DNA of 64,000 bases, from NCBI GenBank assembly GCA_964620425.1, contig CAZUGV010000001.1, forward strand, positions 62,001-126,000, written 5' to 3'. The position numbers and the translations under genes were made by a program. A model generated the notes under the pieces. That model did no database searches. It saw only the letters and a list, made by a program, of their open reading frames with translations, and had not been told where the DNA came from. Within the stretch, counting starts at the first letter, position 1. Every line of letters starts with the position of its first letter. Origin of the DNA: DASXUG01 sp964620425 (GTDB lineage Bacteria > Pseudomonadota > Gammaproteobacteria > Burkholderiales > Methylophilaceae). Shown one piece after another: positions 1-8,288 of this stretch.

Positions 1-155
1 ACAACTTTCAAAGCTTGTTTTACAAACATGTTTTACTGAAAGAAATAGCATCATGAAGGACGGCACTAGAGCCCAGAAAATATAGTTATGGGCTTGTAGT
101 TAAGCTGATGGGGCAGCCAAAAAAGGCGCTTGCGGATGATTAAATCGTTACAGAA

Positions 156-196
<41 letters not shown>

Positions 197-210
197 ATTA
201 GGAGTTTGAA

Positions 211-738
211 ATGAATTTATTGAAAAAAATTGCATTATCGACTTTGCTATTGGCTTCACAATCAGCATTTGCTCAAGTTTATAACTTAGGTAGTATTACA
301 CCTAGTTCAGCTGTTTCATTTGAAACAGAATCATCTTCTGCCAACTTTGAGTTCTTAGATCACTTTACTTTTTCATTAACTACAGGCGCTGATACTCTGT
401 TTGGTGGTGCACCTGATGTTAGGGTTAGAGCAAATGGTGATACATTCAGAGTAAACATCACCCAAGTATTCTTATATTCAGGTGAGTTAGGCTATGGTAC
501 TCGTGTTACACCTGACATCGACCGCTCTGCTGAAGGCTTTTCATTTAAAAACCTGACAGCTGGAAATTACTACTTCACAGTAGCTGGCGTTCAAAGAGCT
601 GACTCTCTTGCTGGTAACTACTCATTTAATTTAGCAGCCACCAAGATTACTTCTGCTGTAGCTGAGCCAGAAACATTTGCTTTATTGATGGGTGGTCTTG
701 GTTTGATGGGCTTTATCGCAAGACGTAAAAGCGCTTAA
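211..738 (+). CDS. FxDxF-type PEP-CTERM secreted protein
   Basis: A 175-residue exported protein. It has an N-terminal signal peptide (residues 1-21, basic start, hydrophobic core, cut after ALA-like SAFAQ). The mature part is beta-rich and carries the FLDHFTF segment near residue 48, typical of the FxDxF PEP-CTERM family. The C-terminus has the exosortase sorting signal: AEPETFALL (a PEP variant), a hydrophobic stretch, then RRKSA. Family knowledge says such proteins are cut and anchored by exosortase, usually together with exopolysaccharide export. No function for the mature domain is known to me. The start is supported by an AGGAG-like site 6-10 bases upstream. It is monocistronic, with a terminator after it. 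Confidence 0.88.
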   Translation: MNLLKKIALSTLLLASQSAFAQVYNLGSITPSSAVSFETESSSANFEFLDHFTFSLTTGADTLFGGAPDVRVRANGDTFRVNITQVFLYSGELGYGTRVTPDIDRSAEGFSFKNLTAGNYYFTVAGVQRADSLAGNYSFNLAATKITSAVAEPETFALLMGGLGLMGFIARRKSA

Positions 739-812
739 GCTTTTCATGCTAGTACAGTTGCAAGGTAGTAAGTAGTAGTTTTATTAGTTGTTTTAAGTAA
801 ATAGTTAAGTCA

Positions 813-838
813 AACCCCACTTTTGTGGGGTTTTTTTT
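813..838 (+). terminator. Rho-independent terminator of the PEP-CTERM gene
   Basis: AAACCCCAC and GTGGGGTTT form a perfect GC-rich stem around a TTTT loop, followed by a T run. It lies about 75 bases after the PEP-CTERM stop and just before the convergent end of the CitG-like gene, so it insulates the two. Confidence 0.88.
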
Positions 839-843
839 GCTTA

Positions 844-1689
844 TTAGACCAAGTTGGCAATCAACAGCGTTGCAACCGTTAAATCAGCACTCGTGCCAGG
901 GTTGATACTTTGATCCTTGAGCTCGCGGTCAAACAAAAGTAGTTGCTTCATATACAGCTTTGGATTCTCAAGAGCCTCTAATGATTCGTAATGTAAGCTT
1001 GCTTGCTGTTGTATTTGCAACGCTGTCGCATCTCCATATTTACGCGCAACGTGACTATCTTTGAAAGTGGATAAATAAGCCAAGTACAGAAGAGTAGTTG
1101 CCCAACCTGAACGCTCCCACTTTTTGCTTGCACTTTGATAAATTGGTAAACCGAATTCAATAATCTCATCATAGCCATTTGAATACTGTTGTGCGATGAA
1201 ATCGTGTGATTGAGCAGCTTGCATGGCTGCTAACAAGCTGATTGATGGTGCGTCAACCACGTCATGCTGGTTCACTTTGCCCAAGCCTGCTGGATTAGCC
1301 CGTTGTATTGCTTGATATGCACAAACGGCATCGTCAATCGTTAGATCTTGCAGTGTTTGCAATAATGCCGCTTTGAATGACCCGTTCAATTGCGGTTGTA
1401 AAACAGCATGAATAACAGGTGCAGCAAGTAAAATGATTCCTAGATTGGTATTGCAACCAACGCTATCCCAAGTAGCGTTTACTGCATTCAAGATTCTTTG
1501 CCCTACTGTTAAACCTGATTGTGCAATAACATTGCTTGAAGCATTCGCACTATTTATAAAATCTTGCACCACCATGCCGTGACCATCTGAAAATACATGC
1601 ACATTTCCTGGCTTTAGAACAGCAAGCTCATCTAGACATGCTTGCCTGTATATTTGTGCAGCTTGAGCGGGTGTAAATTTGGCCTGCAT
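844..1689 (-). CDS. CitG/MdcB-family protein of the H4MPT gene cluster
   Basis: A 281-residue protein resembling triphosphoribosyl-dephospho-CoA synthase (CitG/MdcB). The ELAVLKPGNVHVFSDGHGM segment near residues 22-40 matches the family's KPGNV motif, and a GCNTNLGI motif (about residues 79-86) follows. No citrate lyase or malonate decarboxylase genes are nearby. It is the last gene of a minus-strand operon with mch and mtdB, six bases after the RimK-like gene. Members of this family recur in bacterial H4MPT clusters, so a role in making H4MPT or the methanofuran analogue is likely (inference). The exact reaction is unknown to me. Confidence 0.75.
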   Translation of the reverse strand: MQAKFTPAQAAQIYRQACLDELAVLKPGNVHVFSDGHGMVVQDFINSANASSNVIAQSGLTVGQRILNAVNATWDSVGCNTNLGIILLAAPVIHAVLQPQLNGSFKAALLQTLQDLTIDDAVCAYQAIQRANPAGLGKVNQHDVVDAPSISLLAAMQAAQSHDFIAQQYSNGYDEIIEFGLPIYQSASKKWERSGWATTLLYLAYLSTFKDSHVARKYGDATALQIQQQASLHYESLEALENPKLYMKQLLLFDRELKDQSINPGTSADLTVATLLIANLV

Positions 1690-1695
1690 ATCAAT

Positions 1696-2589
1696 CTAAT
1701 ACGACTTATCTAGAAAGTCATCAACCAAGGCGAGCGCTATATCTAGCGCCACCACACTTTGTAAACCTTTCCAAGCGGGAATACTATTGATTTCTAACAC
1801 GTAAAGTTTTCCTTCGCAGTCACGGATAACATCCACGCCACAGTAGTCGATATTGACGGCATTTGCAGCGGCTTCTGCCAGCTCAGCAACTTCACCAGCA
1901 TGCGGATATGATTCACACCGTCCACCTAATGCCACATTATTCACCCAACCATTGCCGTGACGCACCATAGCGCCGATAGCCTTGCCGTTAATAATAAATA
2001 CGCGGTGGTCGTGCCAAGCACCTTCACCACTATCGATATAGCGTTGCAAATAATACAAGCCATCAACGTGTTGCTCTAACGGTACTGGAAAAGACGAGCT
2101 TTTGTCTAACTTTCGAACGCCCTGACCTTGCGATCCAAATAAAGGCTTAATAACCAAAGCGCCGTTATGCGCAGTTTCACGTTGAATAATATCAAGGGCA
2201 TAGTGTCGTGATTCACATACCCACGTATCTGGAGTTGCCACGCCATGATGATGTAGCAAAAAACTCGTCATCCCTTTATCTACAGTCCGCTCGACCGCCC
2301 GACCATCGTTATAAACACGAACGCCGAGCATTTCTATACCATGCAAAATATCTAAACGCGTAATGACCTGCTGCAAAGTACCACCAGGAACACCTCGCAC
2401 AAATGCACATGGCGGCAGCTTATCTTCAAACGCAGGCAAAATAATCCCTTGCTCACCTTGTGTCAGGTTGAAATAACAATCTTTAAGGGAGATAAAAACT
2501 GCTTGGAAACCACGCATGGCAAGTGCTTCTTTTAAACGCTTGCCATGCCAGCCGGGATCGTCTGTAAAGACGGGGATACGTTGCTTCAC
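1696..2589 (-). CDS. RimK-like ATP-grasp ligase, probable cofactor glutamate ligase
   Basis: A 297-residue ATP-grasp enzyme of the RimK/MptN type. It has the LVIKPLFGSQGQGVRKL nucleotide-binding loop at about residues 144-160 and a C-terminal metal-binding strand with YCGVDVIRD and VLEINSIPAWKGLQ. Family members join glutamate to a carboxylate using ATP; the archaeal relatives MptN and CofF add glutamate to H4MPT or F420. Its position between mch and a CitG-like gene suggests it modifies H4MPT or the bacterial methanofuran (methylofuran), which is known to carry glutamates. The substrate is inferred from context only. Confidence 0.78.
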   Translation of the reverse strand: MKQRIPVFTDDPGWHGKRLKEALAMRGFQAVFISLKDCYFNLTQGEQGIILPAFEDKLPPCAFVRGVPGGTLQQVITRLDILHGIEMLGVRVYNDGRAVERTVDKGMTSFLLHHHGVATPDTWVCESRHYALDIIQRETAHNGALVIKPLFGSQGQGVRKLDKSSSFPVPLEQHVDGLYYLQRYIDSGEGAWHDHRVFIINGKAIGAMVRHGNGWVNNVALGGRCESYPHAGEVAELAEAAANAVNIDYCGVDVIRDCEGKLYVLEINSIPAWKGLQSVVALDIALALVDDFLDKSY

Positions 2590-2605
2590 AAAAAATTATG
2601 CTCGG

Positions 2606-3592
2606 TTAAGCGCGATACCCAAATGATTGATCGATTAGCGCAGCGTCTAATTTACCACCTGTAAATGTATTGCCAGATTCGATAGCTGTTACTGTTACTG
2701 CCGCAGGGCTAAACAACATCGGGTCAATTTTATAGAAATCCATGTTAACGCTTTTAAACACTTCCGCAAAAGGACGACCGTAGTCTCGTGAGGCGCTACT
2801 TGGCAACTCTTTCGCTAACTTTTCAGCCGCTTCATCAGAGCCTTTCACGAACAGATGCGCATGTCCACCAAATAAAATTGCATCATTGGTACGGCCCATA
2901 CCGATTAAGAAATCAGGGGCAGGAGGCGGTAGTGGCGCACTTGCCATACCATCTACCACATGATCTAACGGAAAATGCAAGGTGTGAATTTTATGCATTG
3001 CAACTTCTAACACACGACCAACGATTTGTACCGTACCAGCCAAACTGCGTGTGGGTGTCAAAATGAATGTTAACTTATCAATGGCGACACCTGTATCTCG
3101 TGATACTTTCTCAATGACTTCAACAGGTGGTGCTTTGTCACTTTCTAGCACCAAACAAGCGGCATCTGCTTGGTCTTTATAACCAAGCTCTTGATATAGA
3201 TCTTCACGTGCCGCAATTGCTCGACCTGGCCCAGAACCTAGTGAGAAGAACTTTTCATGTGCCAAGCTCCAGCCTGCATACTGACTGCCCAAGCAAGATA
3301 GAATTGGATTATTGGAATGTACTGAAAGCATCCAAGGCCAATGTGGGAATGTTGTCGAGGTTTGAATGTTCACATGACCCAAACCACCCATGCAAATTTC
3401 TGCAATTAAGCGCCCTGCTTCTAAACCACCGGGAGATTTAATACCTGCATCAATGATGGTTGCGCCGTTGGCAGATTTTTCCACCCCAAGGCGTAAATTT
3501 TTTGCATTAGCAATCAAATAAGCCACCAATGGATTGGTTAATTGATTGACGCTAGGCCAGTTTGAAGTATCTAATTTTGCAGCTTCACTCAT
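2606..3592 (-). CDS. mch: Methenyl-H4MPT cyclohydrolase
   Basis: A 328-residue cytoplasmic enzyme that hydrolyses methenyl-H4MPT to N5-formyl-H4MPT, the step between MtdB and the Fhc complex in formaldehyde oxidation. The length and many segments match bacterial Mch: SPGGLEAGRLIAEICMGGLG near residue 53, SQYAGWSL near residue 103, FFSLGSGPGRAIA near residue 115, and GRTNDAILFGGHAHLFV near residue 233. The start (MSEAAKLD) gives the usual N-terminus. It sits in the minus-strand operon, after the ATP-grasp gene and 17 bases before the RimK-like gene. Confidence 0.96.
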   Translation of the reverse strand: MSEAAKLDTSNWPSVNQLTNPLVAYLIANAKNLRLGVEKSANGATIIDAGIKSPGGLEAGRLIAEICMGGLGHVNIQTSTTFPHWPWMLSVHSNNPILSCLGSQYAGWSLAHEKFFSLGSGPGRAIAAREDLYQELGYKDQADAACLVLESDKAPPVEVIEKVSRDTGVAIDKLTFILTPTRSLAGTVQIVGRVLEVAMHKIHTLHFPLDHVVDGMASAPLPPPAPDFLIGMGRTNDAILFGGHAHLFVKGSDEAAEKLAKELPSSASRDYGRPFAEVFKSVNMDFYKIDPMLFSPAAVTVTAIESGNTFTGGKLDAALIDQSFGYRA

Positions 3593-3638
3593 ACATTGCC
3601 CTTAATTTTTATTTATGGATTTGCTCTATGGATTTGTT

Positions 3639-4763
3639 TTATAAAATAACATTTGTAAAATCTTGAATCATTTGCTTCATGATTACTGTTCTTGCGTTGA
3701 CTAAACTACGAGCTTCAGTTGCGTTACCAGCTTCAGCCAGTACCGTACATACAGGGTTATTTGCTGTGATGCGACTATTTGCCACAGGAATATCTGCTAC
3801 CCAATCTGGCCAATCTTGATTGCCTGGAATTTCCAACTCAGCTGGCGCATAAATAACCTGTCTTGCTTTCGCTAAACTGGGCACGCTGATTTTACCTAAA
3901 ACATCATCACTACAGGCTTTTACATGTAAATCAAACAAATTACATGACAAAGATTGATATAAATCGAATGTGGAACTTAAACGAGGGTTAATTTCAAGCA
4001 CCCAAATGTCATCTTGATACATAATCGCATCTAAGCTATTTAGCCCTCGTAAACCAACCGCTTGCGTTAATTTTTTAGCTGCGTCTAGTAGCTTGGATTT
4101 TACGCGTTCAGGTAAATTTCCATGTCCCACAATTCCGCCATATCTATATGGCTGGGCGGATGAATATGCGACCCACTGCTCATTAAATCCAATCACCTGC
4201 ACATTGCCAGCATGCGCTAAAAACAACATAGAAACTGGCTCGCCTTTTACCGCCTTTTGATAATAATACCCAGTTGGCGGAACCTCGCCGACAGGTGCGT
4301 TAATGACGTGCGTCCCACCAGACCCACCAGCATGTTTAGAAAGCCATCCTTCTGCACTTTCAAGCCCTTGAAAGCTAATCTCGGGGTGCTGAATGTCTAA
4401 CGTGTCAAGAAGGGTGAAAAAAAGAGCAGGTCGCTTTAAATCACGCACTACAGAAGGTCGATTACCTAGCAAACGCAATCTGGCTTCAATCCGGTCTAGC
4501 AAATCGGGCTGAGCTTCAAACCCACTACCATATACAAAACCTGCTATTTCACTCAAATTTAATTGACTTAAAATTCGCTCAAGCTCATCAGCCACAAATC
4601 CACCGTTTGCATAAGTGATTTTAAAGGCCTTTTTTGCTGCTGTTTGTGTATCTTTATCGGAAAACACATCCATTGCGATGACTTCATAGCCAGCTTGCGC
4701 AGCGGCTTTTACAAACGGCCGAGCTGAAACTGCGGCTACGATAATCTTTTTTGCTTGCGACAT
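3639..4763 (-). CDS. ATP-grasp domain protein of the H4MPT cluster
   Basis: A 374-residue protein with an N-terminal Rossmann-like pre-ATP-grasp domain and a central to C-terminal ATP-grasp fold. GGSGGTHVI (about residues 146-154) looks like the nucleotide loop, and DDIWVLEINPRLSSTFDLYQ (about residues 250-269) carries the E-x-N metal-binding pair. It starts two bases after the mtdB stop, so the two are translationally close. Homologues are found in H4MPT clusters of methylotrophs, where they are thought to work in cofactor biosynthesis. The substrate is not known to me; as an ATP-grasp enzyme it should form an amide or related bond from a carboxylate and an amine. Confidence 0.75.
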   Translation of the reverse strand: MSQAKKIIVAAVSARPFVKAAAQAGYEVIAMDVFSDKDTQTAAKKAFKITYANGGFVADELERILSQLNLSEIAGFVYGSGFEAQPDLLDRIEARLRLLGNRPSVVRDLKRPALFFTLLDTLDIQHPEISFQGLESAEGWLSKHAGGSGGTHVINAPVGEVPPTGYYYQKAVKGEPVSMLFLAHAGNVQVIGFNEQWVAYSSAQPYRYGGIVGHGNLPERVKSKLLDAAKKLTQAVGLRGLNSLDAIMYQDDIWVLEINPRLSSTFDLYQSLSCNLFDLHVKACSDDVLGKISVPSLAKARQVIYAPAELEIPGNQDWPDWVADIPVANSRITANNPVCTVLAEAGNATEARSLVNARTVIMKQMIQDFTNVIL

Positions 4764-4765
4764 TA

Positions 4766-5659
4766 TTACAGGCTATTACGTGCAATCTCAAATGCAGATA
4801 AAAAGTCCAAATAATGTTTATCACTAGACTCAAGCATTAACTTCAAGAGGTTATGCTGAGCATTATATTTAACATTACCAATAGCCAATGCGCCAATACC
4901 GAAAGCTGTAGTGCCGTGAATCAGAACGCCATCCGCCATTACGTCCACGCCTTCTGCGCCTAGTGGAGGAATAGCATTTACATCTGCAACAATTTTTAAA
5001 AGTTTAGATGACTCAATTTGTTGATTGCTAATCACCTGCACACCAGCCGCTGCACAACATAAAACAATTTCTGTATCTTGAATAATTTGGTTTTTAAGTG
5101 CCTCTGTACTACCATCAACACATTCAATATCAACACCGTAACGTTTTTTGTATGAATCAGCTTTTTCCTGTACATCTGATAATGCACGATGGGCTACCAT
5201 TCTAACTTGAGCGCCATATTTAGCAGCAATCACAGCGGTACATCCACCAACTGGACCAGTCGCGCCAAATATTGATACTTTTCTACCAGCCAACTCAAGA
5301 CCAAATTGCTTTTTCAAATGATGCTCTACTTTAGCCATCATGCCCGCAGCGGTTGTAAATGCACCAGATGGGTCTGCAAAAACAGATACCTCAAATGGTG
5401 GCACCATTGCTTTGCGTGCTGCAGCTAACATATCCATTGCCACATCAATATCTCGCCCGCCAATAAACACATGTTCACGCTTCACGCCGGAAGGACTACG
5501 TGAAAATATTGCATCTTGAACCAACGCAGACACTTCAGAGAGTTGTACATTGGTATAGGGCATAATTTTATCAAAACCAGCATCAAACCCCATATTTACG
5601 TCAAATGGACTTGCATTTTTAGCTGCTGTAATAAGATGTAAAATTGATACTTTTTCCAT
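4766..5659 (-). CDS. mtdB: Methylene-H4MPT dehydrogenase, NAD(P)-dependent
   Basis: A 297-residue cytoplasmic enzyme that oxidises methylene-H4MPT to methenyl-H4MPT with NAD(P)+. The N-terminus (LHLITAAKNASPFDVNMGFD) and the Rossmann segment VSIFGATGPVGGCTAVIAAK at about residues 128-147 are characteristic of MtdB. PPLGAEGVDVMADG is a further family segment. It sits between the beta-RFAP synthase gene and the ATP-grasp gene in the minus-strand C1 operon. It feeds Mch, encoded downstream in the same operon. Confidence 0.95.
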   Translation of the reverse strand: MEKVSILHLITAAKNASPFDVNMGFDAGFDKIMPYTNVQLSEVSALVQDAIFSRSPSGVKREHVFIGGRDIDVAMDMLAAARKAMVPPFEVSVFADPSGAFTTAAGMMAKVEHHLKKQFGLELAGRKVSIFGATGPVGGCTAVIAAKYGAQVRMVAHRALSDVQEKADSYKKRYGVDIECVDGSTEALKNQIIQDTEIVLCCAAAGVQVISNQQIESSKLLKIVADVNAIPPLGAEGVDVMADGVLIHGTTAFGIGALAIGNVKYNAQHNLLKLMLESSDKHYLDFLSAFEIARNSL

Positions 5660-5713
5660 GATTATCCTTTTTTATCCTTCGCGAGAATTATTTTTGGCAA
5701 AATTGCCTTTTTT

Positions 5714-6733
5714 TTAACCTTCTGAAACGCTTACAATAGCACCTTGATTTCGACCTTTGCATAACATAAATGTTAATCCATGATGCTCAGGGTACTTTTC
5801 ATTCAACCTATCTATGTTTTGGGTAGCTTCCCTGTCATCGGCAAAAATTGCAAAACCTGTAGGCCCCCAAGAACTTTGTCCATAACAGAGCGCGCCTTGA
5901 GTCGCAAGCCAATCTAGCACTGCTGTTACTTTAGGGCTAGCATAACGCCCCCCTTGCACAGATGAAAAATGGTCACCCGTAATCTCTTGTAACTTTCCAA
6001 TCGCTAAACCAAAACCATGCAAATCTTGCTCGGCCAGTGATGGTAATGCTTGCATTAACACATGCCGACACAAACTAGCGGCTGATTCTACTGCAAACAC
6101 AGGCAATGTACGAAATGCTTGAATCTCTTCTGCGCCGTGTACCCCTTTGCTCGTATGATCAAAAATCAATAACACGCGCCATGCTTCAGGAAAATCTAAA
6201 TGCGCAATAACTGGAGGAATCACAGTATTCGCACCTCGCCCGCCATCAACAATTAGCCCCCCAGTAGCAAAAGTACCTAAACCAATGCCTGATCGAGCGC
6301 CGCGCGAGGTTAATTTTGCGATATATTCTACTGATAAATCCAACTCGTAAAGGGCATTTATCGCCATACCAACCGCTAGAGCCATTTGTGTACCTGAGCC
6401 CAAACCTGCATGGGCTGGTATTGCTTCAACAACATTAAGTTGCAACTGCTCTGGCAAATCAAGCGCGCTGAGTATTTTTTGCGCAATTTTTTTAGCGCGT
6501 TCAGAATCTTCTCCAACGACATTCAACCCATGAGGGTAAATTGTCGCACAAATCTTCGTGGTTGGCTTATCAAGAGAAAGCCCGATACTACCAAAGCGTC
6601 GACCTAAATCACCATTAAGATCAAAAAAACCCATATGCAAGCGAGCGGTTGTTTCAACTGTAACGTATTTATTCAAATTTTTATCGCCATTAAGCGTCTC
6701 ACTAAAGTTACCTGACCTAAAATTACCTAACAT
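5714..6733 (-). CDS. mptG: Beta-ribofuranosylaminobenzene 5'-phosphate (beta-RFAP) synthase
   Basis: A 339-residue GHMP-superfamily protein that condenses 4-aminobenzoate with PRPP, releasing CO2, in the first committed step of H4MPT biosynthesis. Visible hallmarks are TTARLHMGFFDLNGDLGRRFGS-type residues from about 28 and the GHMP loop AIPAHAGLGSGTQMALAVG near residue 105. GQSSWGPTGFAIF lies near the C-terminus. It is the first gene of the minus-strand C1 operon. The N-terminus before VTVETTARLHMG is about 24 residues longer than the conserved core, so the start is uncertain, but no better-supported ATG is seen. Confidence 0.92.
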   Translation of the reverse strand: MLGNFRSGNFSETLNGDKNLNKYVTVETTARLHMGFFDLNGDLGRRFGSIGLSLDKPTTKICATIYPHGLNVVGEDSERAKKIAQKILSALDLPEQLQLNVVEAIPAHAGLGSGTQMALAVGMAINALYELDLSVEYIAKLTSRGARSGIGLGTFATGGLIVDGGRGANTVIPPVIAHLDFPEAWRVLLIFDHTSKGVHGAEEIQAFRTLPVFAVESAASLCRHVLMQALPSLAEQDLHGFGLAIGKLQEITGDHFSSVQGGRYASPKVTAVLDWLATQGALCYGQSSWGPTGFAIFADDREATQNIDRLNEKYPEHHGLTFMLCKGRNQGAIVSVSEG

Positions 6734-7007
6734 AGATGACGCAAAAAAATCTCAACTCACAATTTTCACATTGTAACGTAGGCATTTTATTTTTCATATG
6801 CGACAATCTCACGAATTGAATCATATAAAAGCTTATGCTTGAGTAATGCTAATCATTATTTTTAAGTAAACTAGTTAAAGCGTAAACTACGTCATTTGTA
6901 TATGACCCACGCAAAATGTATAGTATATGTATAAAACTTAATAAACTTAAGCACCACCCCAAGTTCGTTAAAAATCTAAGTAAAAAAATATTTCATAAGG
7001 TATTGGG
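6734..7007. promoter_or_regulatory. Divergent promoter region of the C1 operons
   Basis: This 274-base AT-rich region separates the minus-strand mptG-mtdB-mch operon from plus-strand fhcBADC. For fhcB a sigma70-type pair is visible: TTGTAT at 6896-6901 and TATAGT at 6919-6924, with 17 bases between. No convincing pair was found for the minus strand. No regulator gene is adjacent. Confidence 0.6.
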
Positions 7008-8288
7008 ATGAACAATTTCACACAACCAACCAGCATAGATGCCGTTACTTGTACTGCTTGTGGTCTGCTATGCGATGACCTTAGCATTGATCGTGATGCT
7101 GAAGGCGCTTTAAAAATCACAGCAAATGGCTGCACAAAAAGTGTTGCTTTTTTTGAGCGACCACACATCGCTACTTCAGCGCGTGTTGCAGGCAAAGCTA
7201 CAGACTTGGCCGTAGCGCTTGAGGCTGCTACCGCCCTATTTAAAAATTGTCGAAGACCGCTAATTAGTGGCTTAAGCGCCGATGTGCAAGGCATGCGCGC
7301 AGTGATGAATCTCGCAGAAAAGTCTGGCGCGACGATAGATCACATGAACTCAAAAAGCTCAATGCGCAATTTAATGGTGATACAAAATTCTGGTTGGCAA
7401 GTCACTACGCTCACTGAGGTTAAAAACCGCGTTGATTTATTATTAGTGATTGGCACAGATATTGTCAGTTACTTTCCACGCTTTTTTGAACGGAATGTGT
7501 GGAATAAAGAAAGCATGTTTGACCAAGAAACAAGCACGCGCGAGGTGGTGTATCTTGGTGGGCGCAATTTAGACACTAGCGCAGGTACCTCACCCACTGG
7601 TAAAGCGCCAACGGTTTTACCGTGTGACACCGCCAATATCCCTGAAGTCTTAGCTGTTTTACGTGCTTTAGTGCTCGGTAAAAAACTAATCGCAACAGAA
7701 GTTGCTGGCATTGCAGTAGCAGATTTAGCAACATTAGCAGAACGCTTAAAAGCCGCCAAATATGCCGTTGTTGCTTGGACAAGTAGCGCGCTGGATTTTG
7801 CGCATGCCGAACTCACCATCCAAAATATTACTGGCTTAATAGAGAAGGTAAACACAACTACACGTTGTGCTGGCTTACCTTTAGGTGGCAATGAGGGTGA
7901 CGTGAGCGCTTATAACACAAGTAGCTGGATTAGTGGCTATCCGTATCGCATGTCCTATCACCGCAACTACCCAGATTACGAACCTTATCAATACTCAACA
8001 GAGCGCATGTTGGCGGAACAAGAAGCTGACGCCCTCATCTGGGTTAGCGCACTAAACCCTGAGCGAACCGCGCCAAAGAGTTCTACTCCAACCGTGGTGA
8101 TTGGTCACCCAGAAATGAAATTCGAGCAAGAACCTGCAGTGTTTATCCCAATAGCTGTGCCTGGCATCGATTGCAACGGCACGCAGTTCCGCAGTGATAG
8201 CTCAGTTTCACTTCCCTTACAAAAATTACGTGATCGCGCATTGCCCACTTTGAGCGATGTTTTATCAGCAATCGAGAGTAGCTTATGA
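7008..8288 (+). CDS. fhcB: Formyltransferase/hydrolase complex subunit B
   Basis: A 426-residue homologue of formylmethanofuran dehydrogenase subunit B. The N-terminal CTACGLLCDDLSID segment (near residues 15-28) and GCTKS match the family. In methylotrophic bacteria the Fhc complex does not oxidise or reduce with molybdopterin; it transfers the formyl group to methanofuran and hydrolyses it to formate, and subunit B is thought to be catalytically silent (established knowledge). A GGG/AAGG site precedes the ATG. The stop overlaps the fhcA start as ATGA, indicating tight coupling. Confidence 0.93.
   Translation: MNNFTQPTSIDAVTCTACGLLCDDLSIDRDAEGALKITANGCTKSVAFFERPHIATSARVAGKATDLAVALEAATALFKNCRRPLISGLSADVQGMRAVMNLAEKSGATIDHMNSKSSMRNLMVIQNSGWQVTTLTEVKNRVDLLLVIGTDIVSYFPRFFERNVWNKESMFDQETSTREVVYLGGRNLDTSAGTSPTGKAPTVLPCDTANIPEVLAVLRALVLGKKLIATEVAGIAVADLATLAERLKAAKYAVVAWTSSALDFAHAELTIQNITGLIEKVNTTTRCAGLPLGGNEGDVSAYNTSSWISGYPYRMSYHRNYPDYEPYQYSTERMLAEQEADALIWVSALNPERTAPKSSTPTVVIGHPEMKFEQEPAVFIPIAVPGIDCNGTQFRSDSSVSLPLQKLRDRALPTLSDVLSAIESSL

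Noticed and set aside
1..155. TGTTTTAC direct repeats (16-23 and 29-36) in the first bases
   Set aside because: Two short AT-rich copies 13 bases apart with no further support; I see no gene or RNA here.
7469..7891. 140-residue open frame on the minus strand
   Set aside because: Antisense to fhcB, whose family match is clear.
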